Shown here: piece after piece, positions 10,202 through 18,928 of the stretch
Numbering within the stretch: the first letter of the stretch is position 1
Layout: each line of letters starts with the position of its first letter
DNA from: Rubritepida flocculans DSM 14296
GTDB taxonomy: Bacteria; Pseudomonadota; Alphaproteobacteria; Acetobacterales; Acetobacteraceae
DNA: 40,911 nt
Direction of reading: 5' to 3'
Assembly (NCBI RefSeq): GCF_000425365.1
Contig: NZ_AUDH01000027.1
Span: forward strand, 1-40,911
Notes under the pieces: model-generated
What the model was told of the DNA's origin: nothing
Database searches by the model: none
The model's input: the letters and a program-made list of their open reading frames with translations, nothing else
Position numbers and translations under genes: made by a program

Positions 10202-10684
10202 ATGAAGCTCAACGAACTGCGCGACAATCCGGGCGCGCGGCCGAAGTTCAAGCGCATCGGCCGCGGCATCGGCTCGGGCAAGGGCAAGACCGGCGGCCGC
10301 GGCGTGAAGGGCCAGAAGGCGCGCACGGGCGTGTCGCTGAACGGGTTCGAGGGCGGCCAGCTCCCGATCTACCGGCGCCTGCCCAAGCGCGGCTTCAACA
10401 ACATCTTCCGGCTGACCTACGCGCCGCTCAACATCGGCACGCTGGATGCGGCGATCGAGGCGGGCCGGCTGCCGGCCTCGGGCCAGATCACCGAGGCGAT
10501 GCTGCGCGAGGCGGGCGTGGTCGCGCGCAGCGGGAAGTATGCGGGCGTGCGCCTGCTCGGCCGCGGCGAGATCAAGCGGGCGGTGGAGATCAGCGTCTCC
10601 GGCGCCTCCGCCACCGCCATCGCGGCGGTCGAGGCCGCAGGCGGCAAGGTCCTGCTGCCGGCGGCCCAGGCCGCGACGGAGTGA
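10202..10684 (+). CDS. rplO: 50S ribosomal protein L15
   Basis: L15 is a late 50S assembly protein with a long basic N-terminal extension into the rRNA. The 160-residue protein (E. coli 144) shows [54 protein letters not shown] and the C-terminal GAKVxxAxG-like AAGGKVLLP. It follows rpmD by one base. A 145-bp gap with an inverted repeat separates it from secY. Confidence 0.97.
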   Translation: MKLNELRDNPGARPKFKRIGRGIGSGKGKTGGRGVKGQKARTGVSLNGFEGGQLPIYRRLPKRGFNNIFRLTYAPLNIGTLDAAIEAGRLPASGQITEAMLREAGVVARSGKYAGVRLLGRGEIKRAVEISVSGASATAIAAVEAAGGKVLLPAAQAATE

Positions 10685-10759
10685 CGCTTCCCGGGCCGGC
10701 GGCGGTTGCGGCCGCGACCGGTCCGGCGCATGAGGGCCGGGTGGCTCCCGCCCGGGCGG

Positions 10760-10786
10760 GGGCGGCCCGCAGGCTATGGGCCGCCC
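10760..10786 (+). promoter_or_regulatory. Inverted repeat in the secY leader
   Basis: In the 145-bp rplO-secY gap, GGGCGGCCC (10760-10768) and GGGCCGCCC (10778-10786) can form a nine-pair stem with a nine-base loop about 43 bp before the secY start. No T-run follows, so it is not an obvious terminator. It could modulate readthrough into secY or mRNA stability; this is inference. Confidence 0.35.
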
Positions 10787-10829
10787 GGGGCCTCTTGGCC
10801 GGGCGCCACCGAACGGGGGAATGTCTCGC

Positions 10830-12185
10830 ATGGCTTCGGCCACCGATCAGCTTGCCGGCAGCCTGAACCTCGGCGTCCTGGCCAAGGCGACCGAGCTCAA
10901 GCAGCGGATCTGGTTCACGCTGGGCGCGCTGATCGTCTATCGCATCGGCACCTACATCCCGGTGCCGGGCGTGGATGCGGCCGTGATGGGCGAGATGCTG
11001 CGCCAGCATGGCGGCGGCATCCTCGGCATGTTCGACATGTTCACGGGCGGCGCGCTGGGGCGCATGACCGTCTTCGCCCTGAACATCATGCCCTACATCT
11101 CCGCCTCCATCATCGTGCAGCTGATGACGGCGGCGATCCCCTCCTGGGAGCAGCTCAAGAAGGAGGGGGAGAGCGGGCGCAAGAAGCTCAATCAGTACAC
11201 GCGCTACCTCACGCTGCTCATCGCCATCTTCCAGGCCTATGGCATCTCGGTGGGGCTGGAGGGGATCCGCGGCAGCATGGGGCCCGCCGTGGCCGATCCC
11301 GGCTGGTTCTTCCGCATCTCCTGCGTGATCACGCTGACCGGCGGCACCATGTTCCTGATGTGGCTGGGCGAGCAGATCACCGCGCGCGGCGTGGGCAACG
11401 GCATCTCGCTCATCATCTTCGCCGGCATCGTGGCCAACCTGCCCTCGGCGCTGGTGGCGACGCTGGAGCTGGGACGGACGGGGGCGCTCTCCACCTTCTT
11501 CATCATCTTCTTCCTGATCGCGGCGCTGGGCGTGATCTTCGTCGTGGTCTTCGTCGAGCGCGCGCAGCGCCGCATCCCGGTGCAGTATCCCAAGCGCCAG
11601 GTGGGCAACCGCATGTTCGGCGGCGAGGCGACGCATCTGCCGCTGAAGCTGAACACCTCGGGCGTGATCCCGCCGATCTTCGCCTCCTCGCTGCTGCTGC
11701 TGCCGGCCACCATCGCGGGCTTCACCACCGACCGCACGGCCGACACCTGGCTGCAATGGCTGGCGAATCAGCTCGCGCACGGGCAGCCGGCCTACATGGC
11801 GCTGTACATGGCGCTGATCGTCTTCTTCGCCTTCTTCTACACCGCCGTGGTGTTCAACCCGGCCGAGACGGCGGACAACCTGAAGAAATACGGCGGCTTC
11901 GTGCCCGGCATCCGGCCCGGCCAGAACACGGCGGAGTATCTGGACCGCGTGCTGACGCGGCTGACGGCGGTGGGCGCGATCTACCTCTGCGTGGTCTGCC
12001 TGATCCCGGAGCTGCTGATCTCCAACTACGGCGTGCCCTTCTATTTCGGCGGCACCTCGCTGCTCATCATCGTCACCGTGACGATGGACACGGTGGCGCA
12101 GGTGCAGTCGCACCTCTTCGCCCATCAGTACGAGGGGCTGATCAAGAAGGCCCGGCTGGGCGGCCGCGGCCCCCGTCCCCGCTGA
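10830..12185 (+). CDS. secY: Preprotein translocase subunit SecY
   Basis: SecY is the channel subunit of the SecYEG translocon in the inner membrane. The product of 451 residues (E. coli 443) has about ten hydrophobic segments, and characteristic runs such as [39 protein letters not shown] and the loop [16 protein letters not shown]. The ATG at 10830 is chosen because GGGGGA lies nine bases upstream; ATG 10821 (three codons longer) abuts that site and is the main alternative, and an open frame reaches back to 10776. rpmJ, which follows secY in E. coli, is absent; adk follows after 25 bp. Confidence 0.96.
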   Translation: MASATDQLAGSLNLGVLAKATELKQRIWFTLGALIVYRIGTYIPVPGVDAAVMGEMLRQHGGGILGMFDMFTGGALGRMTVFALNIMPYISASIIVQLMTAAIPSWEQLKKEGESGRKKLNQYTRYLTLLIAIFQAYGISVGLEGIRGSMGPAVADPGWFFRISCVITLTGGTMFLMWLGEQITARGVGNGISLIIFAGIVANLPSALVATLELGRTGALSTFFIIFFLIAALGVIFVVVFVERAQRRIPVQYPKRQVGNRMFGGEATHLPLKLNTSGVIPPIFASSLLLLPATIAGFTTDRTADTWLQWLANQLAHGQPAYMALYMALIVFFAFFYTAVVFNPAETADNLKKYGGFVPGIRPGQNTAEYLDRVLTRLTAVGAIYLCVVCLIPELLISNYGVPFYFGGTSLLIIVTVTMDTVAQVQSHLFAHQYEGLIKKARLGGRGPRPR

Positions 12186-12210
12186 CGCGTCCGCGCTGAA
12201 GGAGACCCCG

Positions 12211-12864
12211 ATGAACCTCATCCTCCTCGGCCCTCCCGGCGCGGGCAAGGGCACCCAGGCCAAGCGCCTGGAGGAGCGTTTCGGCCTGGTGCAGATCTCC
12301 ACCGGGGACATGCTGCGCGCCGAGGTCAAGGCCGCCACCCCCATCGGGCTCGAGGCCAAGGCCATCATGGAGCGCGGCGAGCTGGTGCCGGACGCCATCA
12401 TCACCGCCATGCTGGCCGCGCGCGTGCAGCAGCCGGACGCGGCAAAGGGCTTCATCCTGGACGGTTTCCCCCGCACCGTGCCGCAGGCCGAGGCGCTGGA
12501 CGCGATGCTCGCCGAGAAGGGGCTGCGCCTCGACCACGTGATCGAACTCAAGGTGGACGACGCCGCGCTGGTGGCGCGCATCTCGGGCCGCTTCACCTGC
12601 GCGCGCTGCGGCGAGGGCTATCACGACCAGTTCAAGCCGCCCGCCGTGGCCGGCGTCTGCGACAAGTGCGGCGGGACGGAGTTCACCCGCCGCGCCGACG
12701 ACAAGGCCGAGACGGTGGGCGCGCGCCTCGCCGCCTACCACCGGCAGACGGCGCCGCTGCTGCCCTATTACGCCGCGCAGGGGAAGCTGCGCAGCGTGGA
12801 CGGCATGGCCGACATGTCCGCCGTGACGGCGGCGCTGGAGGAGATTCTGGCGCCGGCCGCTTGA
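12211..12864 (+). CDS. adk: Adenylate kinase, zinc-type long LID
   Basis: Adenylate kinase converts ATP and AMP to two ADP in the cytoplasm. The 217-residue product has the P-loop GPPGAGKGT (residues 7-15), the AMP-binding region STGDMLR, the GFPRT motif (85-89) and a long LID domain. Four cysteines, C130/C133 and C150/C153 (CARC and CDKC), form the zinc knuckle of zinc-type adenylate kinases, which E. coli Adk lacks. It follows secY with an AAGGAGA ribosome-binding site and keeps the common secY-adk-rpsM order. Confidence 0.97.
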   Translation: MNLILLGPPGAGKGTQAKRLEERFGLVQISTGDMLRAEVKAATPIGLEAKAIMERGELVPDAIITAMLAARVQQPDAAKGFILDGFPRTVPQAEALDAMLAEKGLRLDHVIELKVDDAALVARISGRFTCARCGEGYHDQFKPPAVAGVCDKCGGTEFTRRADDKAETVGARLAAYHRQTAPLLPYYAAQGKLRSVDGMADMSAVTAALEEILAPAA

Positions 12865-12890
12865 CGCGGCGGGCGTCTCGGTTCTATCTC
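12861..12890 (+). promoter_or_regulatory. Possible sigma-70 promoter for the rpsM-rplQ segment
   Basis: TTGACG (12861-12866, overlapping the adk stop) is followed 18 bases later by TATCTC (12885-12890). The -35 is good and the -10 is poor. It would give the alpha segment its own transcription start ahead of the structured leader. In a genome this GC-rich such matches can be chance. Confidence 0.25.
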
Positions 12891-13040
12891 CCCGCCTCTC
12901 GCGGGCGGGGCGTGTCGGGCGCGGCACCCTTCGGCCGCGCTTGGCTTTGGTCAGGTGAAGGAATCGGCCTTGCCGCCCGGGCGACCGGATGGCGGGGTCA
13001 AACAGGGACGGTCCTGGGCAGGACCCGCAGGAGCTGGAAC
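12890..13040 (+). promoter_or_regulatory. Structured leader upstream of rpsM
   Basis: The 176-bp adk-rpsM gap holds successive inverted repeats: CCCCGCC/GGCGGGG (12890-12896 with 12904-12910), GCGCGGC/GCCGCGC (12919-12925 with 12934-12940, then TTGGCTTTGG, terminator-like), and GGTCCT/AGGACC (13010-13015 with 13020-13025) ending three bases before the rpsM ribosome-binding site AGGAG (13029-13033). A further CCGCC/GGCGG pair lies between the last two. The layout resembles an attenuator or ribosomal-protein-binding leader; no known family was recognised and rpsD, the regulator of the E. coli alpha operon, is not in this cluster. Confidence 0.45.
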
Positions 13041-13418
13041 GTGGCGCGCATCGCTGGCGTGAACATCCCCCCCAACAAGCGCGTGGTGATCTCGCTGCGC
13101 TACATCTACGGCATCGGCCCGCAGAACGCGAAGGAGATCTGCGCGAAGGTGGGCATCCCCGAGGAGCGCCGGGTGAACCAGCTCACCGACGACGAGATCG
13201 TGCGCCTGCGCGAGACCATCGACCGCGACTACCGCGTGGAGGGCGACCTCCGGCGCGAGGTGGCGATGAATATCAAGCGGCTGATGGACATGGCCTGCTA
13301 TCGCGGCCTGCGGCACCGCCGCGGCCTGCCGGTGCGCGGCCAGCGCACCCACACCAACGCCCGCACCCGCAAGGGCAAGGCCGTGCCCGTGGCCGGCAAG
13401 AAGAAGGTGACGAAGTAA
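13041..13418 (+). CDS. rpsM: 30S ribosomal protein S13
   Basis: S13 lies in the 30S head and contacts P-site tRNA and L5 in bridge B1. The GTG at 13041, seven bases after AGGAG, gives a 125-residue protein (E. coli 118) with [32 protein letters not shown] and the signature [20 protein letters not shown] with a basic tail. The frame stays open far upstream, but the conserved N-terminus and the ribosome-binding site settle the start. It follows a 176-bp structured gap after adk and is one base from rpsK. Confidence 0.96.
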   Translation: MARIAGVNIPPNKRVVISLRYIYGIGPQNAKEICAKVGIPEERRVNQLTDDEIVRLRETIDRDYRVEGDLRREVAMNIKRLMDMACYRGLRHRRGLPVRGQRTHTNARTRKGKAVPVAGKKKVTK

Positions 13419-13419
13419 G

Positions 13420-13818
13420 ATGGCCCGCCAGCCCTCCGCCTCCTCGCGCCCGCGCAAGAAGGAGCGCAAGAACATCTCCTCCGGCGTGGCGCATGTGCTC
13501 GCCACCTTCAACAACACCATCGTGACCATCACCGACGCCCAGGGCAACGCCATCGCCTGGTCCTCGGCGGGGGCCAAGGGCTTCAAGGGCAGCCGCAAGT
13601 CCACGCCCTACGCCGCCCAGATGGCGGCCGAGGACGCGGGCATGAAGGCGCGCGAGCACGGCATGGAGACGGTGGAGGTCGAGGTCTCCGGCCCCGGCTC
13701 GGGGCGCGAGAGCGCGCTGCGCGCCCTGCAGTCCGTCGGCTTCCACGTCACCGCCATCCGCGACGTGACGCCCATCCCGCACAACGGCTGCCGCCCGCGC
13801 AAGCGCCGCCGGGTCTGA
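13420..13818 (+). CDS. rpsK: 30S ribosomal protein S11
   Basis: S11 is on the 30S platform near the E-site codon. The 132-residue product (E. coli 129) has [18 protein letters not shown], the [20 protein letters not shown] region, [15 protein letters not shown] and the C-terminal [18 protein letters not shown], the most conserved part of the family. It begins one base after the rpsM stop and precedes rpoA by 19 bp. Confidence 0.98.
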   Translation: MARQPSASSRPRKKERKNISSGVAHVLATFNNTIVTITDAQGNAIAWSSAGAKGFKGSRKSTPYAAQMAAEDAGMKAREHGMETVEVEVSGPGSGRESALRALQSVGFHVTAIRDVTPIPHNGCRPRKRRRV

Positions 13819-13837
13819 GCCGCCAGGAGAGATCCCC

Positions 13838-14854
13838 TTGCTGGAACGCAACTGGCAGTCCCTCATCAAGCCCGAGAAGCTCCTCGTCGAGTCGGGCAGC
13901 GCCGACCTGCGCCAGGCGACGCTGGTGGCGGAGCCGCTGGAGCGCGGCTTCGGCATGACGCTCGGCAACGCGCTGCGCCGCGTGCTGCTCTCCTCGCTGC
14001 AGGGCGCGGCGGTGACGGGCGTGAAGATCGACGGCGTGCTGCATGAGTTCAGCAGCCTGACCGGCGCGCGCGAGGATGTGACGGACATCATCCTCAACCT
14101 CAAGCAGCTCGCCATCCGCTACCATGGCGAGGGGTCGAAGCGCCTCATGCTGACGGCCACCGGCCCCGGCGAGGTGACGGCGGCGCAGATCCAGACCTCG
14201 GGCGACATCGAGATCTGCAACCCGGAGCTGGTGATCTGCACCCTGGACGAGGGCGCGAAGCTCTCCATGGAGCTGACCATCGGCACCGGCCGCGGCTATG
14301 TGCCCGCCTCGCAGAACCGGCCCGAGGACGCGCCGATCGGCATGATCCCGGTGGACGCGATCTACTCGCCCGTCCGCAAGGTCAGCTACCGCGTGGAGCC
14401 CACGCGCGTGGGGCAGGTGACCGACTATGACCGCCTCGTGATCTCGGTCGAGACGAACGGCACGGTGGCGCCGGAGGATGCGGTGGCGCTCGCCGCGCGC
14501 ATCCTGCAGGACCAGCTCGCCCTCTTCGTCACCTTCGAGGAGCCGCGCGAGAAGGCCCGCGACGAGGTGCAGGACGACCTGCCCTTCAACCGCAACCTGC
14601 TGCGCAAGGTGGACGAGCTCGAACTCTCCGTCCGCTCGGCGAACTGCCTGAAGAATGACAACATCGTCTACATCGGCGACCTGGTGCAGAAGACCGAGCA
14701 GGAAATGCTCCGCACGCCGAACTTCGGGCGCAAGTCGCTGAACGAGATCAAGGAGGTGCTGGCCTCCATGGGTCTCTCGCTCGGCATGCCGATCACCGGC
14801 TGGCCGCCCGAGAACATCGAGGAGCTGGCGAAGAAGATCGAGGAGCCGTTCTGA
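13838..14854 (+). CDS. rpoA: DNA-directed RNA polymerase subunit alpha
   Basis: The alpha subunit dimerises to start RNA polymerase assembly and uses its C-terminal domain to bind UP elements and activators. The 338-residue protein (E. coli 329) shows the N-terminal domain with [20 protein letters not shown] and [15 protein letters not shown], then a linker and a C-terminal domain with [19 protein letters not shown] and [21 protein letters not shown]. The start is TTG at 13838, seven bases after AGGAGA (13825-13830); no ATG with a comparable site precedes the conserved [10 protein letters not shown]. Confidence 0.97.
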   Translation: MLERNWQSLIKPEKLLVESGSADLRQATLVAEPLERGFGMTLGNALRRVLLSSLQGAAVTGVKIDGVLHEFSSLTGAREDVTDIILNLKQLAIRYHGEGSKRLMLTATGPGEVTAAQIQTSGDIEICNPELVICTLDEGAKLSMELTIGTGRGYVPASQNRPEDAPIGMIPVDAIYSPVRKVSYRVEPTRVGQVTDYDRLVISVETNGTVAPEDAVALAARILQDQLALFVTFEEPREKARDEVQDDLPFNRNLLRKVDELELSVRSANCLKNDNIVYIGDLVQKTEQEMLRTPNFGRKSLNEIKEVLASMGLSLGMPITGWPPENIEELAKKIEEPF

Positions 14855-14949
14855 CGCCTTGACGCCTCGGCGCGGCCTCCGCCCGGGGGCGGGCGCTCGG
14901 TCGGGCACGGCGGCGGTCGCGATGGCGGCTGAAGTGTCGGATGTCGGTG

Positions 14950-15000
14950 GCCCCCGGGGGCTTCCGATCTGGATGTGATGGTTTAGGCGCCCCTGGCGCC
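14950..15000 (+). repeat. Palindromes in the rpoA-rplQ gap
   Basis: The 160-bp gap between rpoA and rplQ holds the perfect 12-bp palindrome GCCCCCGGGGGC (14950-14961) and two copies of GGCGCC (14986-14991, 14995-15000) separated by CCT. No T-run follows. The gap may carry a secondary promoter or a processing site for rplQ; nothing decisive is visible. Confidence 0.25.
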
Positions 15001-15014
15001 GATGGAGTGATGTG

Positions 15015-15437
15015 ATGCGTCACGGTATGGCCAATCGGAAGCTCGGCGTCACCTCGACGCACCGCCTCGCCATGTTCCGCAACATGGCGACGAGCCTCCT
15101 CAAGCACGAGCAGATCACCACCACGCTGCCCAAGGCGAAGGAGCTGCGCCCCTATGTCGAGCGCATCATCACGCTCGGCAAGCGCGGCGGGCTGCACGCG
15201 CGGCGGCAGGCCTATGCGACGCTGATGGACGAGAAGGTGGTGGACAAGCTCTTCACCACCATCGCCGAGCGCTACAAGGCCCGGCCCGGCGGCTACACCC
15301 GCGTGCTCAAGGCCGGCTTCCGCTACGGCGACATGGCGCCCATGGCGGTGATCGAGCTGGTGGACCGCGACCCGGCCGCCAAGGGCCAGGACAGCGGCCC
15401 GAAGCCGGAGAAGGCCGAGGAGCAGGAGGCGGCGTAA
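15015..15437 (+). CDS. rplQ: 50S ribosomal protein L17
   Basis: L17 lies near the exit tunnel and is the last gene of the cluster. The 140-residue protein (E. coli 127) starts [17 protein letters not shown] and shows [25 protein letters not shown], here interrupted as read, and [19 protein letters not shown], with an acidic Glu/Ala-rich tail. ATG 15015 is chosen over the in-frame GTG one codon earlier, because the family begins with MRHG; TGGAG lies seven bases upstream. It is 160 bp from rpoA and is followed by a hairpin terminator. Confidence 0.96.
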   Translation: MRHGMANRKLGVTSTHRLAMFRNMATSLLKHEQITTTLPKAKELRPYVERIITLGKRGGLHARRQAYATLMDEKVVDKLFTTIAERYKARPGGYTRVLKAGFRYGDMAPMAVIELVDRDPAAKGQDSGPKPEKAEEQEAA

Positions 15438-15464
15438 CGCCCCCTCCGGCATGACAGTGGTGCG

Positions 15465-15494
15465 AAGGGGCGGGGGGTGACCTCCGCCCCTTTC
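15465..15494 (+). terminator. Hairpin terminator after rplQ
   Basis: AAGGGGCGG (15465-15473) pairs with CCGCCCCTT (15484-15492), with a ten-base loop and then TTC. It lies between rplQ and the convergent gene ending at 15505, so it could serve both strands. The T-run is short, as is common in GC-rich genomes. Confidence 0.6.
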
Positions 15495-15504
15495 GCTGTC
15501 TGCG

Positions 15505-15924
15505 CTACTGGAAGCGCAGCGCCGCCGCCACCTGGGGCGAGAACCCCTCCACCGCGCCGCGCAAGGCCGCGGGCCAGGGGGCGAAGCGGGGCGGCACGAA
15601 GAGCGCGGGTGCCGGGCCGTCGTAGAGAATGATGGCCACCGTCTCGCTGCGCGTGTCGAAGGCCAGCAGAACCCGGGCCTCTCCCGCCCGGGCCCGGCCG
15701 TGCAGCCAATCCCCGCTGACCGCGAGTCCCGGCCCTTCGCCGCGCAGCGCCTCGGCGAGCAGCCGCTGCCGGCCCTGCGCCATGGCGCGCAGCCGGGGGC
15801 CCACGGCCGGATGGGTGGCCAGCGCCAGCACCGGCTGGCCGGCCAGCTCCAGCAGCTCCGGCGCCTGGGCGCGGGCTGCGCCCGGGGCGAGCGCCGTCAG
15901 CGCCAGAAGCGCGCGCCTATTCAA
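15505..15924 (-). CDS. Secreted protein of unknown function, coupled to the Bug gene
   Basis: A 139-residue product opens at TTG 15924-15922 and overlaps the stop of the upstream substrate-binding-protein gene by eight bases (TTGAATAG). The N-terminus MNRRALLALTALAPGAARAQA is written here in two parts: basic MNRR, hydrophobic ALLALTALAPG, then ARAQA with a signal-peptidase-like AXA site, so export is likely. The mature part is about 118 residues without cysteine and contains GDWLHGRARAGEARVLLAF followed by a hydrophobic beta-like stretch. That order loosely recalls Ivy-type lysozyme inhibitors but lacks their cysteine pair, so this is only speculation. No family was recognised. The upstream in-frame codons are the Bug gene read in another frame. 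Confidence 0.6.
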   Translation of the reverse strand: MNRRALLALTALAPGAARAQAPELLELAGQPVLALATHPAVGPRLRAMAQGRQRLLAEALRGEGPGLAVSGDWLHGRARAGEARVLLAFDTRSETVAIILYDGPAPALFVPPRFAPWPAALRGAVEGFSPQVAAALRFQ

Positions 15925-16876
15925 TGCGGATGTTCGCTTCGCGCACCAGCGCCGCCATCTGCGCCCGCCCCTCGGTGACGAAGCGCGCGAACTCGGCCGG
16001 GCTGTTGCCCACCGGCACGGCGCCGAGCTGGGCGAGGCGCGCGCGCACCGCCTCCTCGCCCAGCGTGGCCGCCAGCGCGCCATGGATGGCGGCCAGGGCC
16101 GGGCCGGGGGTGCCGGCGGGGGCGAAGAGCGCCGCCCATTCGGAGAGGGTGATCCCCTGCAGCCCCTGCTCGGCGAAGGTGGCGAGGCCCGGGGCCAGCG
16201 CCACGCGCTCGGGCGCGGAGAGGGCGAGGAAGCGCGCCCGCCCGCTCTCCACGATGGGCCGGGCCGAGAGCAGGGTGATGAACACCCCGTCCAGCGTGCC
16301 GGCGGCGAGGTCGCGCGCCGCGTCCGCCCCGCCGCGATAGGGCACATGCGTGACCTCGATGCCCGCCGCGCGCTGGAAGGCGGCCAGGCCGAGATGCCCC
16401 GCCGTGGCGTTGCCCTGGGTGCCGATGGAGAGGGTCTGCCGCCGCGCCAGCGCCAGGAACTCCTCCAGGCTCCGCGCCGGCAGATCGGCCTTCACCGCCA
16501 GCACCTGCGGAAAGGTGACGACGAGCGAGATGGGCGCGAAGGCGGTGGCGTAGTCGAAGGGCAGGCCGCGCAGGAGGGCCGGATTCACGATGTGGCTGGA
16601 GGCGTCCATCAGCAGGGTGTGGCCGTCCGCCGCGCTGCGCGCCACCTCCGCCCCGCCCAGCGAGCCGCCGGCACCGGTGCGGTTCTCCACCACCATGGGC
16701 TGGCCGAGGCGCTCGCTCATGCGCGGGGTGATGGCGCGCGTCGCGCTGTCGGCCGCGCCGCCGGCGGCGAAGGGCACCACCACCCGCACCGGGCGCGAGG
16801 GCGCCCAGCCCTGGGCGCGCGCGAAGCCGGGCAGGGCGAGCAAGGGCAGGGCGAGGACGGGGCGGCGGCGCAGCAT
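15917..16876 (-). CDS. Bug/TctC-family tripartite tricarboxylate transporter substrate-binding protein
   Basis: Bug proteins bind small carboxylates or amides in the periplasm for TctAB-type transporters or signalling. The 319-residue protein starts MLRRRPVLALPLLALPGFARA, split here at the signal peptide (residues 1-21), then WAPSRPVRVVVPFAAGGAAD, the family hallmark, followed by RMSERLGQPMVVENRTGAGG and the HVPYRGGADA region. The ATG at 16876 has GGAGGAA five bases upstream; the frame is open further upstream but without a signal peptide. No tctA/tctB lies nearby, so it is an orphan binding protein, as is frequent in this family. The downstream secreted protein is translationally coupled. 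Confidence 0.93.
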   Translation of the reverse strand: MLRRRPVLALPLLALPGFARAQGWAPSRPVRVVVPFAAGGAADSATRAITPRMSERLGQPMVVENRTGAGGSLGGAEVARSAADGHTLLMDASSHIVNPALLRGLPFDYATAFAPISLVVTFPQVLAVKADLPARSLEEFLALARRQTLSIGTQGNATAGHLGLAAFQRAAGIEVTHVPYRGGADAARDLAAGTLDGVFITLLSARPIVESGRARFLALSAPERVALAPGLATFAEQGLQGITLSEWAALFAPAGTPGPALAAIHGALAATLGEEAVRARLAQLGAVPVGNSPAEFARFVTEGRAQMAALVREANIRIE

Positions 16877-16970
16877 GTTGGTTCCTCCGGAATATTCCCC
16901 GCGAAAACCCCGCCCTGGCCCGCGCGTCAAGCGGCTGGACAGCGCGCCCCCCGCGTGGCTTGCAGCGCGC

Positions 16971-18158
16971 ATGGCGGATGTGGCGGTGGTGGGCGCGGGC
17001 CCGGCGGGGCTGATGGCGGCGGAGGTGCTGGCGGCGGGCGGCGCGCGCGTGACGCTGTGCGACGCCATGGCGCGGCCGGGGCGGAAATTCCTGCTCGCCG
17101 GGCGGGGCGGGCTGAACCTCACCCATTCCGAGCCGCTGGAGCGCTTCCTCACGCGCTATGACCGCCCGGAGATCGCGCCGCACATCCGCGCCTTTCCCCC
17201 CGCCGCGCTGATGGCGTGGTGCGAGGGGCTGGGGCAGGAGCTGTTCATCGGCACCTCCGGGCGGGTCTTCCCGCGGGCCATGAAGGCCTCGCCGCTGCTG
17301 CGCGCCTGGCTGCGGCGGCTGGAGGGGCTGGGCGTCGCCTTCCGCCCCCGCGCGCGCTGGCTCGGTTTCGGGGAGGGGCGGGCGCTGCGCTTCGAGGGGT
17401 TCACGCTCGCGCCCGATGCGGCGGTGCTGGCGCTGGGCGGGGCCTCCTGGCCGGGGCTCGGCAGCGATGGCGCCTGGGTGGGCGCCTTCGCGCCGGAGGA
17501 GGTCGCGCCGCTCGCGCCTGCGAACATGGGGTTCCGCGTGGCCTGGTCGGCCCCCTTCGCCGAGCGCTTCGCCGGCGCGCCGCTGAAGCGCCTCGCTCTC
17601 TCGCACGAGGGGCGGCGCTGGCGGGGCGAGGCGGTGGTGACGCGCCAGGGGCTGGAGGGCGGCCTGATCTACGCCGCCGCGGCGGCGCTGCGCGCGGCGG
17701 CGCCGGTGACGGTGGCGCTCGATCTCCGGCCCGATCTCGACCACGCGACGCTGGCGGCGCGGCTCGGCGGCGGCGCGCAGTCCCTCGCCAACCGGCTGCG
17801 GCGCGCGGGGCTCGCGCCCGCCGCCATCGGGCTGGTGCAGGAGGCGCTGCACGCCGGCGCGCCGCGCGGGGATCTCGCGGCGCTGGTCAAGGCGCTGCCG
17901 CTGCGGCTCGAGGCGCCCATGGGGCTCGCCCGCGCCATCTCCACCGCCGGCGGGCTGCGCTGGGCGGCGCTGGACGAGGCGCTGATGCTGCGCGCCCGCC
18001 CCGGCGTGTTCTGCGCGGGCGAGATGCTGGACTGGGAGGCGCCGACGGGCGGCTATCTGCTGCAGGGCTGCTTCGCCACGGGCCGCGCGGCGGGGTTGGG
18101 GGCGCTCGCCTGGCTCAGTCAGCGGGCTTCGCGGGCGCCAGCAGCATCAGCCGGTTGA
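16971..18158 (+). CDS. NAD(P)/FAD-dependent oxidoreductase, BaiN/TIGR03862-like flavoprotein
   Basis: A 395-residue flavoprotein of the HI0933/YhiN-type superfamily; the reaction in most members is unknown. It begins with a dinucleotide-binding Rossmann motif, VAVVGAGPAGLMAAEVLA (residues 4-21), followed by the family hallmark GRKFLLAGRGGLNLTHSE, VLALGGASWPGLGSDG in the middle, and the C-terminal FAD-binding CAGEMLDWEAPTGGYLLQGC. The ATG at 16971 is the first before the Rossmann strand; an open frame runs upstream to 16590 but is not protein-like. The 3' end overlaps the convergent dehydrogenase gene by 44 bp, encoding a tail rich in Ala and Ser. Confidence 0.92.
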   Translation: MADVAVVGAGPAGLMAAEVLAAGGARVTLCDAMARPGRKFLLAGRGGLNLTHSEPLERFLTRYDRPEIAPHIRAFPPAALMAWCEGLGQELFIGTSGRVFPRAMKASPLLRAWLRRLEGLGVAFRPRARWLGFGEGRALRFEGFTLAPDAAVLALGGASWPGLGSDGAWVGAFAPEEVAPLAPANMGFRVAWSAPFAERFAGAPLKRLALSHEGRRWRGEAVVTRQGLEGGLIYAAAAALRAAAPVTVALDLRPDLDHATLAARLGGGAQSLANRLRRAGLAPAAIGLVQEALHAGAPRGDLAALVKALPLRLEAPMGLARAISTAGGLRWAALDEALMLRARPGVFCAGEMLDWEAPTGGYLLQGCFATGRAAGLGALAWLSQRASRAPAASAG

Positions 18159-18888
18159 GCAGGGCGGGCGGCAGGGCCGCTGTCAGCCGCGTCAGCGCAT
18201 AGAGCGGCCAGGGATAGGCGATGCGCGTGCGCCCCGCCGCGATGCCGGCGAGCGCGCGGCGCGCGGCCTCCTCGGGCGACATCATCCCGGGCATGGGGAA
18301 GGGGTTGTTCTCGGTCATCGCCGTGCGGATGAAGCCGGGGCAGAGGGCGTGCACGCGCAGGCCGCGCCGCCGCTCCGTGCCGTCGCGCGCCTCGGCCCAG
18401 GCCCTGGCGGCGGCCTTGGAGGCGCAATAGGCGGGGGCGGTGGCGGCGGGGAGGAAGCCCGCGATGGAGGAGACCACCGCCACATGCCCGCGCCAGCCAT
18501 CCGCGCCGGGCGCCTGCGCGGCCATCGCCTCCAGCGCGGGCAGGGCGGTGTTGAGCACGCCCGTCAGGTTCGTCTCGAAGATCAGGCGCACCCGCGCGTC
18601 CTGCTCCTGCGCCTCGCCCGTGCCGGCCGAGACGCCCGCATTGGCGATGACGAGATCGAGTCGGCCCGCGCCGCGCACCCATTCCGCCATGGCCTCGGCG
18701 TCGCGCACATCCACGCGCCGGGTGGCGACGGTGGCGCCGGCCTTGCGGCAGGCCTCGGCCACCGCCTCCAGCTCCGCCGCGCGGCGCGCGCCGAGGTGCA
18801 GCACCGCCCCGGGGCGCGCCAGGAGCCGCGCGAAGGCGGCCCCGAGCCCGGCCGAGGCGCCGGTGATCAGCACATGGGCGAAGCGCAT
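18115..18888 (-). CDS. Short-chain dehydrogenase/reductase
   Basis: A classical NAD(P)-dependent SDR of 257 residues. Visible are the cofactor motif TGASAGLGAAF (TGxxxGxG, near residue 9), NAGVSAG (NAG motif), the catalytic Ser in VVSSIAGF and the YxxxK motif in AYCASKAAARAW, then the CPGFIRTAM segment. The substrate cannot be inferred. The ATG at 18888 is preceded by GGAGGAG at eight bases; a start 21 codons earlier would overlap the divergent yicC gene and adds a non-homologous leader. The C-terminal end overlaps the flavoprotein gene tail to tail by 44 bp. Confidence 0.93.
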   Translation of the reverse strand: MRFAHVLITGASAGLGAAFARLLARPGAVLHLGARRAAELEAVAEACRKAGATVATRRVDVRDAEAMAEWVRGAGRLDLVIANAGVSAGTGEAQEQDARVRLIFETNLTGVLNTALPALEAMAAQAPGADGWRGHVAVVSSIAGFLPAATAPAYCASKAAARAWAEARDGTERRRGLRVHALCPGFIRTAMTENNPFPMPGMMSPEEAARRALAGIAAGRTRIAYPWPLYALTRLTAALPPALLNRLMLLAPAKPAD

Positions 18889-18928
18889 CGGCTGGACTCC
18901 TCCGGCGCGGCGCGAGAGAAGGCCGGCC

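Noticed and set aside
10590-12596. 668-codon minus-strand frame opposite secY and adk
   Set aside because: secY and adk are certain; the frame is a shadow.
16889-16898. GGAATATTCC palindrome upstream of the Bug gene
   Set aside because: It overlaps the ribosome-binding region and is only 10 bp; too short to claim an operator.
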